Source of the DNA: Paraphoma chrysanthemicola
Taxonomy: Eukaryota > Ascomycota > Dothideomycetes > Pleosporales > Phaeosphaeriaceae
Length of the DNA stretch: 64,000 bases
Assembly: GCA_020744225.1 (NCBI GenBank)
Contig: JAGMWG010000014.1
Coordinates: 682,001-746,000, forward strand
Direction: 5' to 3'
Within the stretch, counting starts at the first letter, position 1. Each line of letters opens with the position of its first letter. The notes beneath the pieces are model-generated. The model ran no database searches, was not told the origin of the DNA, and saw only the letters and a list, made by a program, of their open reading frames with translations. This document shows, piece by piece, positions 21,562-32,981 of this stretch. The position numbers and the translations under genes were made by a program.

Positions 21562-22581
21562 CCTTCAGAGGGAGCTTTTAGTTGTTCAAATTCTACCTAC
21601 GGCAGGGCGATGGCAATTATGGTACAGGCGCACCAGGCGAGTCCTGGTCTGGCGACTTGTGCGAAATTATCTTGAGCAAATGAAGAATATTCCGCAATCT
21701 AGATCGCATGACGAAAAGAAGCGCGTTCGGGCCGGAGCAAATACAGGAGGAACATATGGTGGGGATGTTTCGAAATGGCTGCTGCACCGGCGCAATGCGG
21801 CGGAATGACTAGTCTACACATAGCTTAGTGCGTCGACCACTAGAACTCCTTCGGTACCAGTCTCCCGGCACTTGAATCACGCGTTCTGTCAAGTACGGAT
21901 AGTCTATAAGATTTCCATCAATCAAAAGCAACAGCGAGCTGACCAACATCTGCTCTCGGCAACACTACAGTTTTGGCACCCTTTGTGGAGCCGTTCCGCG
22001 CCTCGATGTGTGGCGTTTGGAAACGCGATGTTTCATCCTGCACCTCCCGCAATTTGATATGCCCAGGGCACGGTGCTTGTGCAATACAAGCGGCACAAGA
22101 TCTTCCGAGAAAAGCTTAAGTCTTGCTTGTCGAGCTCGCGACTCGATCGTTGGCCCGTAAGGACTCTGGGAGCATCCTGTCAAAGAAGACGCTGCATCGT
22201 GGTGATAGGATCGCAATGCAACTCTGCACCGTGGCGGCATGATTGCGATGCAAGCATGAGAAAGATGCATGCTCAAAAGTTGATTCCTCAGTCAGGGTTC
22301 GATTGGTACACCACCCGCATTAGCCTCCTCATCTCCACTCCGACCCTTAATCTGGCAACGCACAAGCTTTGCCCAGAATGACAAGCTTCGGAAAAACCCA
22401 CCGACTACCATGACTCTGGTTCACAATCGGATACGGCGGCGTTCTTGTTCTATAGAAACTATAAGTATACTTGAAAGTGACTCGATCCAGACCTTCATCC
22501 AAGTCACTCACTCATCCATTCCATTCATTTTTGCTCTCTTATCTTTCGTTTCGACTCTTTGAATCCAACAACAACTACAAA
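21562..22581. other. Intergenic region and polygalacturonase promoter
   Basis: About 1 kb with overlapping short ORFs and no recognisable product. The last 120 bp contains ACTATAAGTATAC near 22458-22470, a TATA-like element about 115 bp above the GH28 start, then a CT-rich leader ending CAACAACTACAAA. Confidence 0.4.
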
Positions 22582-23779
22582 ATGGTTGCTATTCAGCTCA
22601 CTTCCTTCCTCCTCGGTGCAGGTGCGCTAGTGTCTGCTGCTCCTGCGAGCCTGGATGCTCGCGCCAGCTGCACGTTCACTGATGCTGCTACCGCTATCAA
22701 GAACAAAGCATCCTGCACAGCTATTGTGATCAAGGACATGACCGTTCCTGCTGGCACAACCCTCGATCTCACCAAGTTGACAACGGGTACCACTGTAAGA
22801 TTGCGTGCCAATTGCTAGAGTCCATTCACTTACAATGACTAGGTCACCTTCCAGGGCACCACTACATTCGGATACAAGGAATGGAGTGGCCCATTGATCT
22901 CCGTGTCTGGAACCAAGATCACGGTGGTCGGCGCCAGTGGACATGTTATCGACGCGGCCGGTGCCAAGTGGTGGGATGGCAAAGGCAGCAACGGCGGCAA
23001 GACCAAGCCAAAGGTGAGCAAGACATGTTGGAGCTCCCCTTGTTGTCCTTGACTTACTTTTCCAGTTCTTCTACGCCCACTCCCTCAAGCAGTCAACTAT
23101 CAAGAGCCTGAACGTCAAGAACACCCCTGTCCAAGGCTTCTCTATCAACGGAGCGACCGATCTCACGCTTGACCACATCACCATCGACAACTCTGCTGGC
23201 GATGTGACCAACGGTGGTCATAACACGGATGCTTTCGATGTCGGCAGCTCGACGGGAATCATCATCTCCAACGCGAACATCAAGAACCAGGATGATTGTC
23301 TGGCGGTGAATTCGGGTACCGACATCACGTTCACAGGCGGTACTTGCTCTGGTGGCCATGGCATCAGCATCGGCTCAGTTGGTGGCAGATCGGATAACGT
23401 CGTTAAGAACGTCAACATCAACTCTTCATCCATCTCCAACTCTGACAACGGTGTCCGCATCAAGACCGTGTACGGTGCTACCGGGTCGGTCAGCGGCGTT
23501 ACCTACAAGGATATCACGCTCAAGAACATTGCCAAATACGGTATTGTCATCGAGCAAGATTACGAGAATGGCAGCCCAACCGGTACTCCCACAGCTGGTG
23601 TCCCCATCACTGGCTTGACTGTGCAGAACGTAAAGGGTACCGTGGCTGCAAAGGGCACTGAAGTCTACATTCTATGCGCAAAGGGTGCTTGCTCCAACTG
23701 GACTTGGAGCGGTAACAGCGTTACTGGTGGAGTGAAGAGCTCCAAGTGCTTGAACGTTCCCACGGGCGCTTCTTGCTAG
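22582..23779 (+). CDS. Secreted endopolygalacturonase, GH28
   Basis: Predicted join of 22582-22794, 22843-23013 and 23066-23779 gives 365 residues, the usual size for fungal endo-PGs. It hydrolyses alpha-1,4 bonds of polygalacturonic acid in plant cell walls, outside the cell. A signal peptide (MVAIQLTSFLLGAGALVSA) and a short pro-region ending DAR are visible. The four GH28 active-site signatures are all present in the third exon: NTD (about residue 181, with the first catalytic Asp), QDDC (about 204), GHG in GGHGISIGS (about 226) and RIK (about 260). The C-terminal ILCAKGACSNWTWS gives the family's disulphide loop and an N-glycosylation site. Both introns are 48-52 nt with clean GTAAGA/CTAG and GTGAGC/CCAG borders in phase 0. 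The ATG at 22582 follows a typical ACAAA leader. Enzymes of this class usually respond to pectin induction and glucose repression. Confidence 0.95.
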
Positions 23780-24294
23780 GCCTACAATGTTGTGTACGGA
23801 GATTTAGAGACACTGGGAGTGACCCTAGACGTGAGAGCGTCAAGGGTAGGGAAGCTGCCCGTATCTGTTCTTGTATATCCTATTCTAAATTAATATTCAT
23901 TGTTCTCCCAACAAACTCTCGACTTACTGCTAAGCCTGTGTGATCCGCATCGATGTTTCTATGCTAAGGTTATGGCATTACAACAAGCACTCGCAGCAAA
24001 GAAGTCTGTGACTTTCGACCGCTGGCAATGCGGTCCAACAACGCTGTCGACTTGCCAGGAATGCTTAGAGCATGAGGAAATATACTTTCAATGACTGATC
24101 GGTTTACCAATACGGTTTTGTTGTGTTTTGAAACCTTTCGCTGATTACCACAACGCTAAAGCTGTTTTCCGCGTCACTTGCACCGGCGTTCGTGATTTTA
24201 GCGTTGCATATTTCTTGCCCCAACATCTTATCGACTCCTGGATATACACTACACTTTACGCCTACCGGAACGACATCTCTAAATTCACGATAGC
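23780..24294. other. Intergenic, 3' of GH28 gene
   Basis: About 0.5 kb. An ORF at 24128-24337 overlaps the next gene's start in another frame and has no support. Nothing else is seen. Confidence 0.4.
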
Positions 24295-25234
24295 ATGGAA
24301 GTCACCGGAAGCAGACTGGGCAGTGTCGCGCTCGTAGCCCTGGCTACAGAATTGCAGCTCAAACTGGACGCAATGAGACCTGTACTGGACGAGAGCTACG
24401 AGTTAGCACGAGAGAAAAGTTTGAAACTCCATTTGGCGCTGGCCCGCATTGGTTATCGTGTCAACGCCGATGTCCTTTGCGCCGAAGACCAACGCCTTCA
24501 GGAGGAGTTTCGCCAGCCGATTGCTGGGATTTCAAGTCAGAAAGGAGAGTTAGAGTCGCCTCCAATGTTCGACTTACGTTGTGAAAAAGTATCGGGGACA
24601 GTAAATGCGATTACACCATCATACGCCGGGCCATATCGAGACCTAGAGCGGTCTCGCAATGCTGGATTTATAGCGCCGGCTCGGAGCGCGAAAGTAATAC
24701 ACGAGCCATTTATACGCGGATCACGTGAAAAGCATCGGGATCATGAAATAAGACTGTCGGCGGGGTTCTCATCAACGACAGACCGGAATCACAGTCCCAC
24801 AAGAGACAGCGTGGAAGTGGAACATCATCAGGGCAACTTAATTGTGCAACACAAGCCACAAGAAGGCTTGGCTCCGACAACATTATCAGGAAGCTTCTTT
24901 GGGCTCATATCTCATCCTCCTCTACAGTTCAATCCAGCGGCCATGACCTGGTCAGCCGAACATGCTGTATCGGATGCCCAGCTGACCGGACCGCCCCTAA
25001 GCATAGACACCCTAACTCTTAGGTTTGGCTCAAATTCAGCTTCTGGCACGATTGAATAGGCTAAGAGGGGAGATGTTCAGGAGATTGTCGCAGATGAGGC
25101 TGGAGACGATGGAGGCGAGCAGCTTTAGAAGCTCACGGGCATATACGCTAGAGCAGGAGGCAGCAAGAGTTGGGACAACGATCGATTGTAGTGACATGTA
25201 CACACGACAACCTGCATCGCCCATGGATGAATGA
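24295..25234 (+). CDS. Hypothetical protein with helical ends (two-exon model)
   Basis: Predicted join of 24295-24966 and 25040-25234 gives 288 residues. The first exon begins MEVTGSRLGSVALVALATEL and continues with a charged helical stretch (about residues 20-75) and a Ser/His/Pro-rich centre. Without splicing the ORF stops at 25059. Another frame just downstream is clearly protein-like (LARLNRLRGEMFRRLSQMRL, amphipathic helix). A 73-nt phase-0 intron with GTATCG donor, CTAAC branch and TTCAG acceptor joins the two. The N-terminal hydrophobic run is too short and broken to call a signal peptide. No family is recognised, and the intron is an inference from frame continuity. Confidence 0.4.
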
Positions 25235-25598
25235 GCCCAGTAGTTCCAATATTCTCGCAGCCAGAAGCTCACGCCCACGCATTTGCTACGTAGCAGCATA
25301 TGGAGCTCCAGGTGTCACGCCTGCGACGACAATCAATGTGCGGTCAGTTGTGATCACCGACAAACAGTCTCCAGGTCGTACAAAGACTCTATCTTTCTCC
25401 CTCTTTCTCTTTCTCTGCATGATCGACGGGGTCGAAGTGAATTCGCTTTCGACCTAGTTTTGGCTCCTTTGCCAATTGGTTTGCTATTCACCTTTCCTCC
25501 TTGAAGGATATGTATTACCCGCACCGACCTGCTCTTCATTCCGCTATACAACTTGGGCTCTCAAATATCAGACTGCGTACGATAATTGATCTCCCACA
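25235..25598. other. Intergenic and leader of next gene
   Basis: About 360 bp with a CT-rich block at 25390-25415 (CTTTCTCCCTCTTTCTC) in the likely promoter of the gene starting at 25599. No supported ORF. Confidence 0.4.
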
Positions 25599-26555
25599 AT
25601 GTCTGACTCCTACAATAACTCTGGCAGCAAAGCTGGTTCCTCAGAAGAATGCTCTGGAGCGGACTACGAGGGTATGTACTACACCTTCTTTGATCCTCCC
25701 AGGGTACCATTCGAGGCGGCCTTTATGCCTGACGCCCCGGACAACGCCCACTCTCGAGATCCGCTGAACCTGCCGCGTAAGTGCTTTACAAACTGGTCAA
25801 GGCATTCGAGCTTACGCACAAATCAAGCCAAATCGGGGACACCTTCCCCCGTACGAGTCCGGCCAGCAACTCCAGCTCAGCATCAACAGTCTCCTTCCGG
25901 TAAGTCCAGTGTTGCACATCCCCTTAAAGCCTTCGTGCTGATCGCGATCTCAGGCCCCGTCTCTCCGAGCCCTCCAGGAAACCAACAACGCTCTATAAGC
26001 CGTATGTTGTTTATCCTACTGCGATTGAAGAGCTTCTTGCTGATATGTTATGGTATAGAACGATCTCAGCCCAGCAATTCAAGCAGCTCTGGCACTCCCA
26101 TATCCAGCCATATCCACGATGCTGGTGCTAGCCATCGCAATTCGCCAGCTAGCCGGCCCCAGAGCCAGCCTCAGAATGGCCTCGCGCTAACAGGGCCTCC
26201 GCCAGCTTTCGGGAATATCCCTCCACCATATCATGGCAACCTCCCTCTGCCAGCGTTCGCCCCCGGTACGAGTCTCACCGCCACGGACCTCGTAAGTGAT
26301 ACAACACCGAGGAGAGGCAATCCTTCGAGATTGAGAAAGCCAAATGTCACCCTCCAGGACGGCTTTGCTTGGGATCGGGCTAGTCTGACGTTGCTCGCTT
26401 ACTGGAAAAACGTCAACAAGAAGGGAGCGACATTCCTTTCAACGCAAGGCGATTTCCCAGGAAAGTCCGCACAAGAGATCCAGGATGCATGGAATCAGAA
26501 CAAGGATCTGATGAAGGTGTACTGGGAGGAGTATGAAGTTGCAGATAAGGCTTGA
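25599..26555 (+). CDS. Hypothetical Pro/Ser-rich protein with conserved-looking C-terminal helical domain
   Basis: The unspliced frame is open throughout, but it contains three consensus introns whose removal deletes hydrophobic, unlike stretches. Predicted join of 25599-25776, 25828-25899, 25954-26001 and 26059-26555 gives 264 residues. Intron borders are GTAAGT/CAAG, GTAAGT/CTCAG with a CTGAT branch, and GTATGT/TATAG with a GCTGAT branch. All are in the same phase and 51-57 nt long. The product starts with an acidic/aromatic segment (YEGMYYTFFDPPRVPFE) and has a long Pro/Ser/Gln-rich middle. It ends in a compact 60-residue domain (FAWDRASLTLLAYWKNVN ... EIQDAWNQNKDLMKVYWEEY). That end vaguely resembles SANT/Myb-like helices, but I cannot name it. 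A nuclear or scaffold role would be a guess. Confidence 0.55.
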   Translation: MSDSYNNSGSKAGSSEECSGADYEGMYYTFFDPPRVPFEAAFMPDAPDNAHSRDPLNLPRKCFTNWSRHSSLRTNQAKSGTPSPVRVRPATPAQHQQSPSGKSSVAHPLKAFVLIAISGPVSPSPPGNQQRSISRMLFILLRLKSFLLICYGIERSQPSNSSSSGTPISSHIHDAGASHRNSPASRPQSQPQNGLALTGPPPAFGNIPPPYHGNLPLPAFAPGTSLTATDLVSDTTPRRGNPSRLRKPNVTLQDGFAWDRASLTLLAYWKNVNKKGATFLSTQGDFPGKSAQEIQDAWNQNKDLMKVYWEEYEVADKA

Positions 26556-28453
26556 CGCTGCTTTGATGTAAGGCTCAAAGGAAAGATAGAGTAGGGATTG
26601 ATACCGTTCAGACTGCGTCCACCAATGAGGAGTTACCCTTTTTCCAACAGGATCCTGTTAAAAGTGGGAAAGGCGTCAATTTGCATATGGCATCTATTTG
26701 AAGATAGTTGTTCGATATTGTTGAGAATTTCAAAATCCCTGTTGCAATGAGCTGTTCTGTTGCAGCTGCTTTGGTTGCTGGGAGCAAGCGTTTCGTGTGA
26801 GGCATACTTCATGTGTGAAGGAAGCATAGATGAGGAGCCAATTAGATCAATTGAATCTAAGTCACGGAACGACTTGCTTAAAACCCGTCGCAGATGATAG
26901 CAAAAGTCAAGAGCTACTTTTTCACGACGATTTATGAGAACAAAACGTTGAAATCATGGCGTCAAAAAACTACATGCGGGTATTATGAGAAACAGAAAGG
27001 GCATTCCAGCAATATTTGAGCTGACATGACAGACCTTGGTATGCGGTGGGTCAGCAAGATGGCATGAGTGATGTTTCGCTGTGGGTTCAGCTTGGCGCCC
27101 GGAGCATGGACCCGTCGTCTAAAGCTTGACCATACGAGACCCTGTTCTGTGCAGCGCCCATGCTTTCAATGGAGCTTAACTTGGGTGACATCGCTCAGGC
27201 GACAGGGCAAGCAAACTGACAAAGTGGATCGAACACTCGTGGTATTGAAGATTCTTCATCGAAGCCTCCATGGAAAGAAAACGGCAGAAGGAAACGAAAT
27301 CCTGGGGATATGTTGAGGAGGCGGATTAGTGGTGGAGGTGGAGATAGGTGGTCTGGACAAGAGATGTGGAGTTGATGATTCGGACGCAGGGGCGAGCCTC
27401 CGTTACGAATGTAACCACGTCGTGAACACTCTGCAGGCGACCAAAACGCTGTCAGAACTGGAGGTGGTCAGAAAGACGAACGATATTCGCGTAACGTCGA
27501 ACCACGGGAAAAGGAATGTAAGACAAGGCGTCCAACGTGATGGCCCGAATTCGGGCGTCATGTGTCGACGCTGGAGGGTCCTCGGCGTGCGTCTCAATAA
27601 GCACGCATGGCGAGAGACAAGGTTTGCCGAGCACGTGCAAAGATGGAGCAAGGTTTTCAGCCGCTAGCTCGACAAGGCTTCCCTGACATCATCGAACTCG
27701 TCCACCCCACACTATAGTATGCACGCCCGCCACAGCATCACAGATGGACGGGCTCAAACCATCATGGACAAAAGCCACGCTGCGCTACCATTGAGTACCC
27801 CGCTTCAGCCTCCCGTGCGGTTTGTTTCACGCCTGCAACCCCATGCCGCTGTCTGCGTGCCGGTTTTCACGGCATGGTCGGACAGGCTGCAGGGAGGATT
27901 AGCTGCACCAAAACACCCCACAATAGGTAATCCGAAGGGCCATCATATGAAGCAACGGCGCCGCATGCACGGGACAATGGGCCGAGCGCGCACCGCAGCT
28001 CTTCGGTGTGCGCGAATCTTGGGGTAGGGCCAAGCACCCCAAGATTTTGAACATAAGCATGGCTGAGCTAACGGTACACGAGCTTGTTCATCGTCTCCGC
28101 ATCGAGCACTCCGTGTGGAGAATAGTGGGTACCTTCATGAACATGAGCGCTAGCGTGCGTCCTTCACCCTCGGACAATGACGTGTTGTTGGTGGAGATAA
28201 GCCAACTTTGGGATCCCGATTGCAACATCAGCGCGCGGTGCCTGCAGAGTTACCTGTACCACTTACCCGGATGTCACCCAGTCCTCGCTCATGAAAGCAG
28301 CTTGTAAACGTTGAGGACCCACTCTCAGGCCGCCCTCCCCAGGGTTCAAAGACTCGTGTGCTCCCCCGGATTTTAATCGCTGACCTGTCGCGTCTATTTG
28401 ACTCTCTTCTTCTCGCTTACCAGAGGTTATTGCATTGCAAAAATCTGTCCACC
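26556..28453. other. 1.9-kb intergenic region
   Basis: Short ORFs occur on both strands (the longest is 112 codons at 27329-27667), but their antisense shadows are equally long and no domain or splice pattern supports any. The final 130 bp is a pyrimidine-rich leader of the transporter gene (TCTCTTCTTCTCGCTTACC). Confidence 0.4.
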
Positions 28454-30479
28454 ATGACGGACAAAGAAGTCCACAACGACGTTCCTGAGAAAGAGGTCTA
28501 CACTGACCCCAATGCGCACCACAATGAGAAGATCTTGTCCTCTGACGAGAAGATCCACCATTCCGAGTCCCCAGACCTCGCCGAGGACACGGGACGCAGG
28601 CAGTCTGTCGCGGGCAATATTGTCCACAATCCTCTCGCGCGACTTTCCAAACAAGCTGCCGTCGCGGATGCGCGCCAGTTCGCAGAAGGGAATGGCATGG
28701 GTGAACATGCAGAACTGTTTGGTCGCGCCGCTCTGGTTGCGCGTGATCCTGACCGCTTTGAAATGCTCACCGAGCTGCACCAGGATGAGCGTGATGCGCT
28801 GATCTACGAGCGCGAGCACAAGTGGAACGGCCCTGTCATGCTCTGGTATTCAATCGGTCTGTGTGCCATTGGAGCTGCGACTCAAGGCTGGGACCAGACC
28901 GGTTCCAACGGCGCCAATCTGTCTTTCCCCGAGGAGTTCCACATTAACAAAACGGCAACAGATGAGTGGATTGTGGGCATTATCAACTCCATCATCTTCT
29001 TGACGGCTGGTCTCATCGGTGCGTTCATCGTCGACCCGCTCAACCACTATCTCGGACGCCGCGGCGAGATCTTCCTCACTGCTCTTTGCCTTACAGCCAC
29101 GCCCATTGGATCCGCCTTCGCGAAATCATGGCAGGGCTTGTTTGCCGCGCGTTTCATCATGGGAATTGGAATTGGCGCAAAGAATGCTACTGTGCCAATC
29201 TACTCTGCGGAGATGGCACCAGCGCGAATTCGCGGTGCGCTTGTTATGTTCTGGCAACTCTGGGTCGTCATTGGTGAGTTTGCGATTGTCGACGGTAGAC
29301 TGCACGCAAAACTAACTCACCCACAGGCATTTTCCTCGGTTTCGCCGCCAACGTTATTGTCAAAGATACCGGCAAGATTGCCTGGCGCCTGCAGCTCGGC
29401 TCTGCCTTCATCCCCAGTCTCATCCTTGCGATTGGCATATTCTTCTGCCCTGAATCTCCTCGTTGGCTCATGAAGCACGGCAAAATTGCCCAAGGATTCA
29501 AGTCCATGGCCGCGCTCCGCGCACATCCCATCATTGGCGCCCGCGACTACTATTACTCGTATATCATCTACCAGGAGGAGCTCAAGCTCGCTCGTGGCGC
29601 AGGCTACTTTACCCGTCTGGCCGATTGCTTCACGATTCCCCGTATCCGTCGCGCCAACTATGGTGCCTCGACGGTCATGATTGCGCAGCAAATGTGCGGC
29701 ATTAACATCATTTCTTTCTATTCGTCCACCATCTTCACAGATGTTGGATACACTAAAACCGAGGCTCTGTACGCCTCGCTCGGATATGGCGCCGTGCAGG
29801 TTGTCTTCACTATTCCGACACTCTTTCTCATCGACACCAAAGGCCGTCGCAATTTGTGCTTGATTACATTCCCAATCATGTGCATTACGCTTCTTGCCGC
29901 GGGCTTGTCCCTTCTCAACGACGACCCGAGCACGAGTCGTGGAGCTCGGATTGGTCCTGTGGTGCTATTCGTCTACCTCTTCACCATTGCATACAGTATG
30001 GGCGAAGGCCCCGTTGCATTCCAGTACTCTGCCGAAGTCTTTCCCACGATCCAGCGTGAACAGGGCATGGCTTGGGCTGTGTGCATCAACAATACTTTTG
30101 CCGGTATCCTATCTCTCACTTTCCCGCGTATGAAAACCGTCATGACGGCTACTGGAGCTTGTAAGTCTTCTCTCCTCCCCTGTCCCCTTGCTCTTTAATG
30201 CTTGGAAACCTGCGACTGACGAGTCGAATAGTCGGATTCTACGCCGGTCTCAATCTCATAGCATGGTTCATGATCTTCTGCTTCGTGCGCGAGACCAAGC
30301 AACTCACGCTCGAAGAACTAGACCAAGTCTTTAGCGTTCCGACGAGCGTGTATCTCAAGTACGAAACTAAAGTCTGGCTGCCGTACTTCATCAAGCGACA
30401 TATTCTGCGCAAGAAGATCGCCAAGCCAGCGCTCTTGGATACGGCAAGTAACAAAATTGAGACGGTGCCTACGGCATAG
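28454..30479 (+). CDS. Sugar/polyol transporter, MFS sugar-porter family
   Basis: Predicted join of 28454-29273, 29327-30160 and 30232-30479 gives 633 residues. It is a plasma-membrane proton symporter candidate with about 12 membrane spans. Family signatures are visible: GWDQTGSNG before TM1-2, the NHYLGRRGEI loop, IGIGAKNATVPIYSAEMAPARIRG (shortened here; the PxYxxExxPxxxRG motif), FCPESPRWLM, a GYTKTEALYASLG periplasmic region, DTKGRR and the closing VRETKQLTLEEL. A long 130-residue charged N-terminal tail precedes TM1 and resembles the inositol/polyol branch more than hexose carriers. The substrate cannot be fixed from sequence. Introns are 53 and 71 nt with standard borders, both phase 1. 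The start is ATG 28454 in a CACCATGAC context. Confidence 0.9.
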
Positions 30480-30871
30480 GTGCGCTGCACTGTATTCTTC
30501 GCGGGATTGAGAGGGCAAGATTGAGAAGGACGGTCGTAAATTCTTAGTGTGATCTGGCCATTCCAGGGGGTGAGAGTGGCTGGATTGTCATGGTGGTAGT
30601 AATTATGATACCCGAGCGACACTCATTTATGACCTGTTCGCAAAACCGTCATGTCAAACGATAAATACGCATGATGAGCAACAACTTCTGACATGTCAAA
30701 AGCGTGATGAAATCTCAACTACGGCCCGTGTAAATCAACGGCTAACCTGTACAGTCACAAGTCTGTGTGTGCATCAACTCCCCTTGCCGCACTTCTATGC
30801 TGGGTATATCCTTTGTAATTCTCCTAGCCAATCGTCTAATCGCTCAATTCCTATCCCTGCCGCGTCACAAT
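30480..30871. other. Convergent 3' intergenic space
   Basis: About 390 bp between the transporter stop (+) and the nucleotide-sugar transporter stop (-). Nothing is seen beyond expected polyadenylation regions. Confidence 0.5.
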
Positions 30872-32156
30872 CTACGCCTTCTTCTCCACCTTCTTCGCCT
30901 TCATCTTCCTCTTCTTCTCTCTCCGATTGAACTCGGCCTCAGCACCTATCCCACCAAACACCAGCCCTACACCCACCCATTGCATGCCCGTGACCTGATG
31001 TCCAAATAACACCACACTCGTCAACATGGTCAGCATTTTGCGCGTCACGGTGACTGTGACAAGTAAAAGGCTACTAAAGTGTGCTAGGGTGTGGAAAATG
31101 AAAACCTGTCCGACAGCGCCGCACGCGGAGAAGGCAAGAACGTCCCAGCCTACGGTCGGGTAGCTGGTGACGAAGGAAAGTGCATCGGCGAGTTCGCCTC
31201 TTGACCCGGGAGAGAGACCAGCGTAAGGTGCGAGAGGCGTGGAAGCGAGATAGGGGCCGAGCAGGAGGTAGGAGACTGTGAGGAGAGTGGACATAATGTT
31301 CTGGGCGCACATCATTTGTGGACCAGTGAAGCCCTTGAATGTGCCGAAGATCTGGTCTTGGACTGTATTTGTGAGACCATCGAAGAGCAAGTTCACTCCC
31401 AGCAAGAACAATCCCAGAGTCTTGGATGCATCGGCGTCAAGTCCTTTCTTCGCGGCCTTTTTAGCGGTGGACGGGCTGTGGAGTGTGAAGACTGCGACGC
31501 CGAGAGTCACGGCCCCGATGACGAGGTATTTGTAGAGTGGATAGCGCTTCTGGAAGAGCGAGATGTGCAGAAACATGACGGGTAGCAACTTGCAGCTCTT
31601 TGCCAAGATGAAAGTGACATAATCAATGTGTTTCAAGCTGGCGTAGCCGAATGGTGACGCGAGCGAGGATGTGACAGCGATTAAGAGGAGTGGCAAGATG
31701 ATGGCTTTGGAAGGAAAGATGGCCGGAATCTTGCGGGCGCCGGTCTTGGGATCGCGAGGCGCGGATGCAACGAGGTAGACGAGGCCAGTGATGGCAGCGA
31801 AGGCAGACTGTACGGTATTGAGGAAGATGGCGTACTTGAAGCGGGCGTTACTCGGGCCGTGGGTGGTGGTCGTCAGACGTTCTTGGAGGTAAGCCCAGCT
31901 CAAACTGTGGTGGAATTAGCCCTGAATTCAGCTGTCTCGCGCATGATGCCTACAAGCTCGCATATATGCCTCCTACGCAGACGACCAGCTGTCCCAGTCC
32001 GGCCTCCTTCTGCTCCTTGGGGTTGCGCGCAAGCATCTCGGCCTGCTCCTCAATCCCCTTTTCGAGCGACTGCACAGCGCCGCCCAGCTGCTGTGACACG
32101 CTGTTTCGTCTCTTCTTCGCCGCGCCATTCTGTGTCGCTGGATTCCGGCGCGCCAT
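30872..32156 (-). CDS. hut1: UDP-galactose transporter homologue (HUT1/SLC35B1 type)
   Basis: Predicted join of 31954-32156 and 30872-31904 gives 411 residues. Splicing a 49-nt intron produces GGIYASFLSWAYLQERLT, the family's first-span signature, which neither ORF contains alone. Further family sequence is LKHIDYVTFILAKSCKLLPVM, LLGVNLLFDGLTNTVQD, GAVGQVFIFHTL and VTRKMLTMLTSVVLFGH. About ten membrane spans and a lysine-rich cytosolic tail (KKRKMKAKKVEKKA, a dilysine-like ER retrieval end) fit an ER protein that imports nucleotide sugars and supports lumenal folding. The N-terminal 45 residues are polar. The gene faces the sugar carrier tail to tail. Confidence 0.92.
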
Positions 32157-32981
32157 TGTGGGTAGAGAAAGATGCGCCGGAGAGCAGATCGTGTCTATGG
32201 TGGTCTAGGTTAGGTCTATTGTAACGAAGTCACTTTCAGTGAGAATGTCTCGCATGCGAAGCAACGCAGGTGGCGCAGGGCATGTATAGGCAAATTGAAG
32301 GAGCGGCAGCGCGTCTGATACGCGACAGGAGATGTAGTCGTGAGTGAGAGAAGGATCGTGTGTGGTGGCGCCCTTATACCATTCCGCCTTGAAAGTCAAC
32401 CGTGGCATCAAGTCGCGGAGCTAAGTAACGCTCGACGCTAAGCACAGACCCGTCCCGCGTGCCCGCGTTTCCCTGGTTCAGCCTCAGCCTCAAGCCTCAT
32501 CTCGCTTAGCGAGCGCGGGGCTGGCGAGGTGGGATGAGATTCGAACAAGATCAGAATCTGTGCTTTTGCAAAAGAGTGACGATGTTGATTACCCAGGCGT
32601 CATCCTGACTACATTCGTGAGGCTCCCTTAGCCCAGCCAACTGCGCGTATAGAGTATGATGTGAGTTGTGTCAATAACATGGAATACGTGTGGAGAGAAT
32701 GCTTCCAGCACCGTGCCGAATTTAGACTGCCATTCTCTTTTTTCACAAGCATCGTCTTGGTTGAAAAGTGTCTACTCGTCTTCCCAAAGGAAGAAATCGT
32801 GCCTGGCGAGAGTGCCTAACGCTCATGCAGGTCGTCATGTCATGTCCCCGCCCAGAAAAATGCTGCCAAATCTGAACCTTGCCCAAACGCCAAAATCAAT
32901 GCATCCGCGCTGTCCCTTCCCATGGTATCATGCAAAATCACCAGTCCACACCAGAAAAGCTTCGAATCACAAGTTTTGGCC
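32157..32981. other. hut1 promoter and 3' region of next gene
   Basis: About 0.8 kb. An inverted CTCGCTTAGCGAG palindrome lies near 32502-32514 in a GC-rich block. The plus ORF at 32668-33177 overlaps the next minus gene antisense and is not supported. Confidence 0.35.

Noticed and set aside
32530..32570. GATTCGAAC, resembling a tRNA B box (reverse)
   Set aside because: The flanking bases cannot form a T-stem, and no A box or acceptor stem was found at the right distance.
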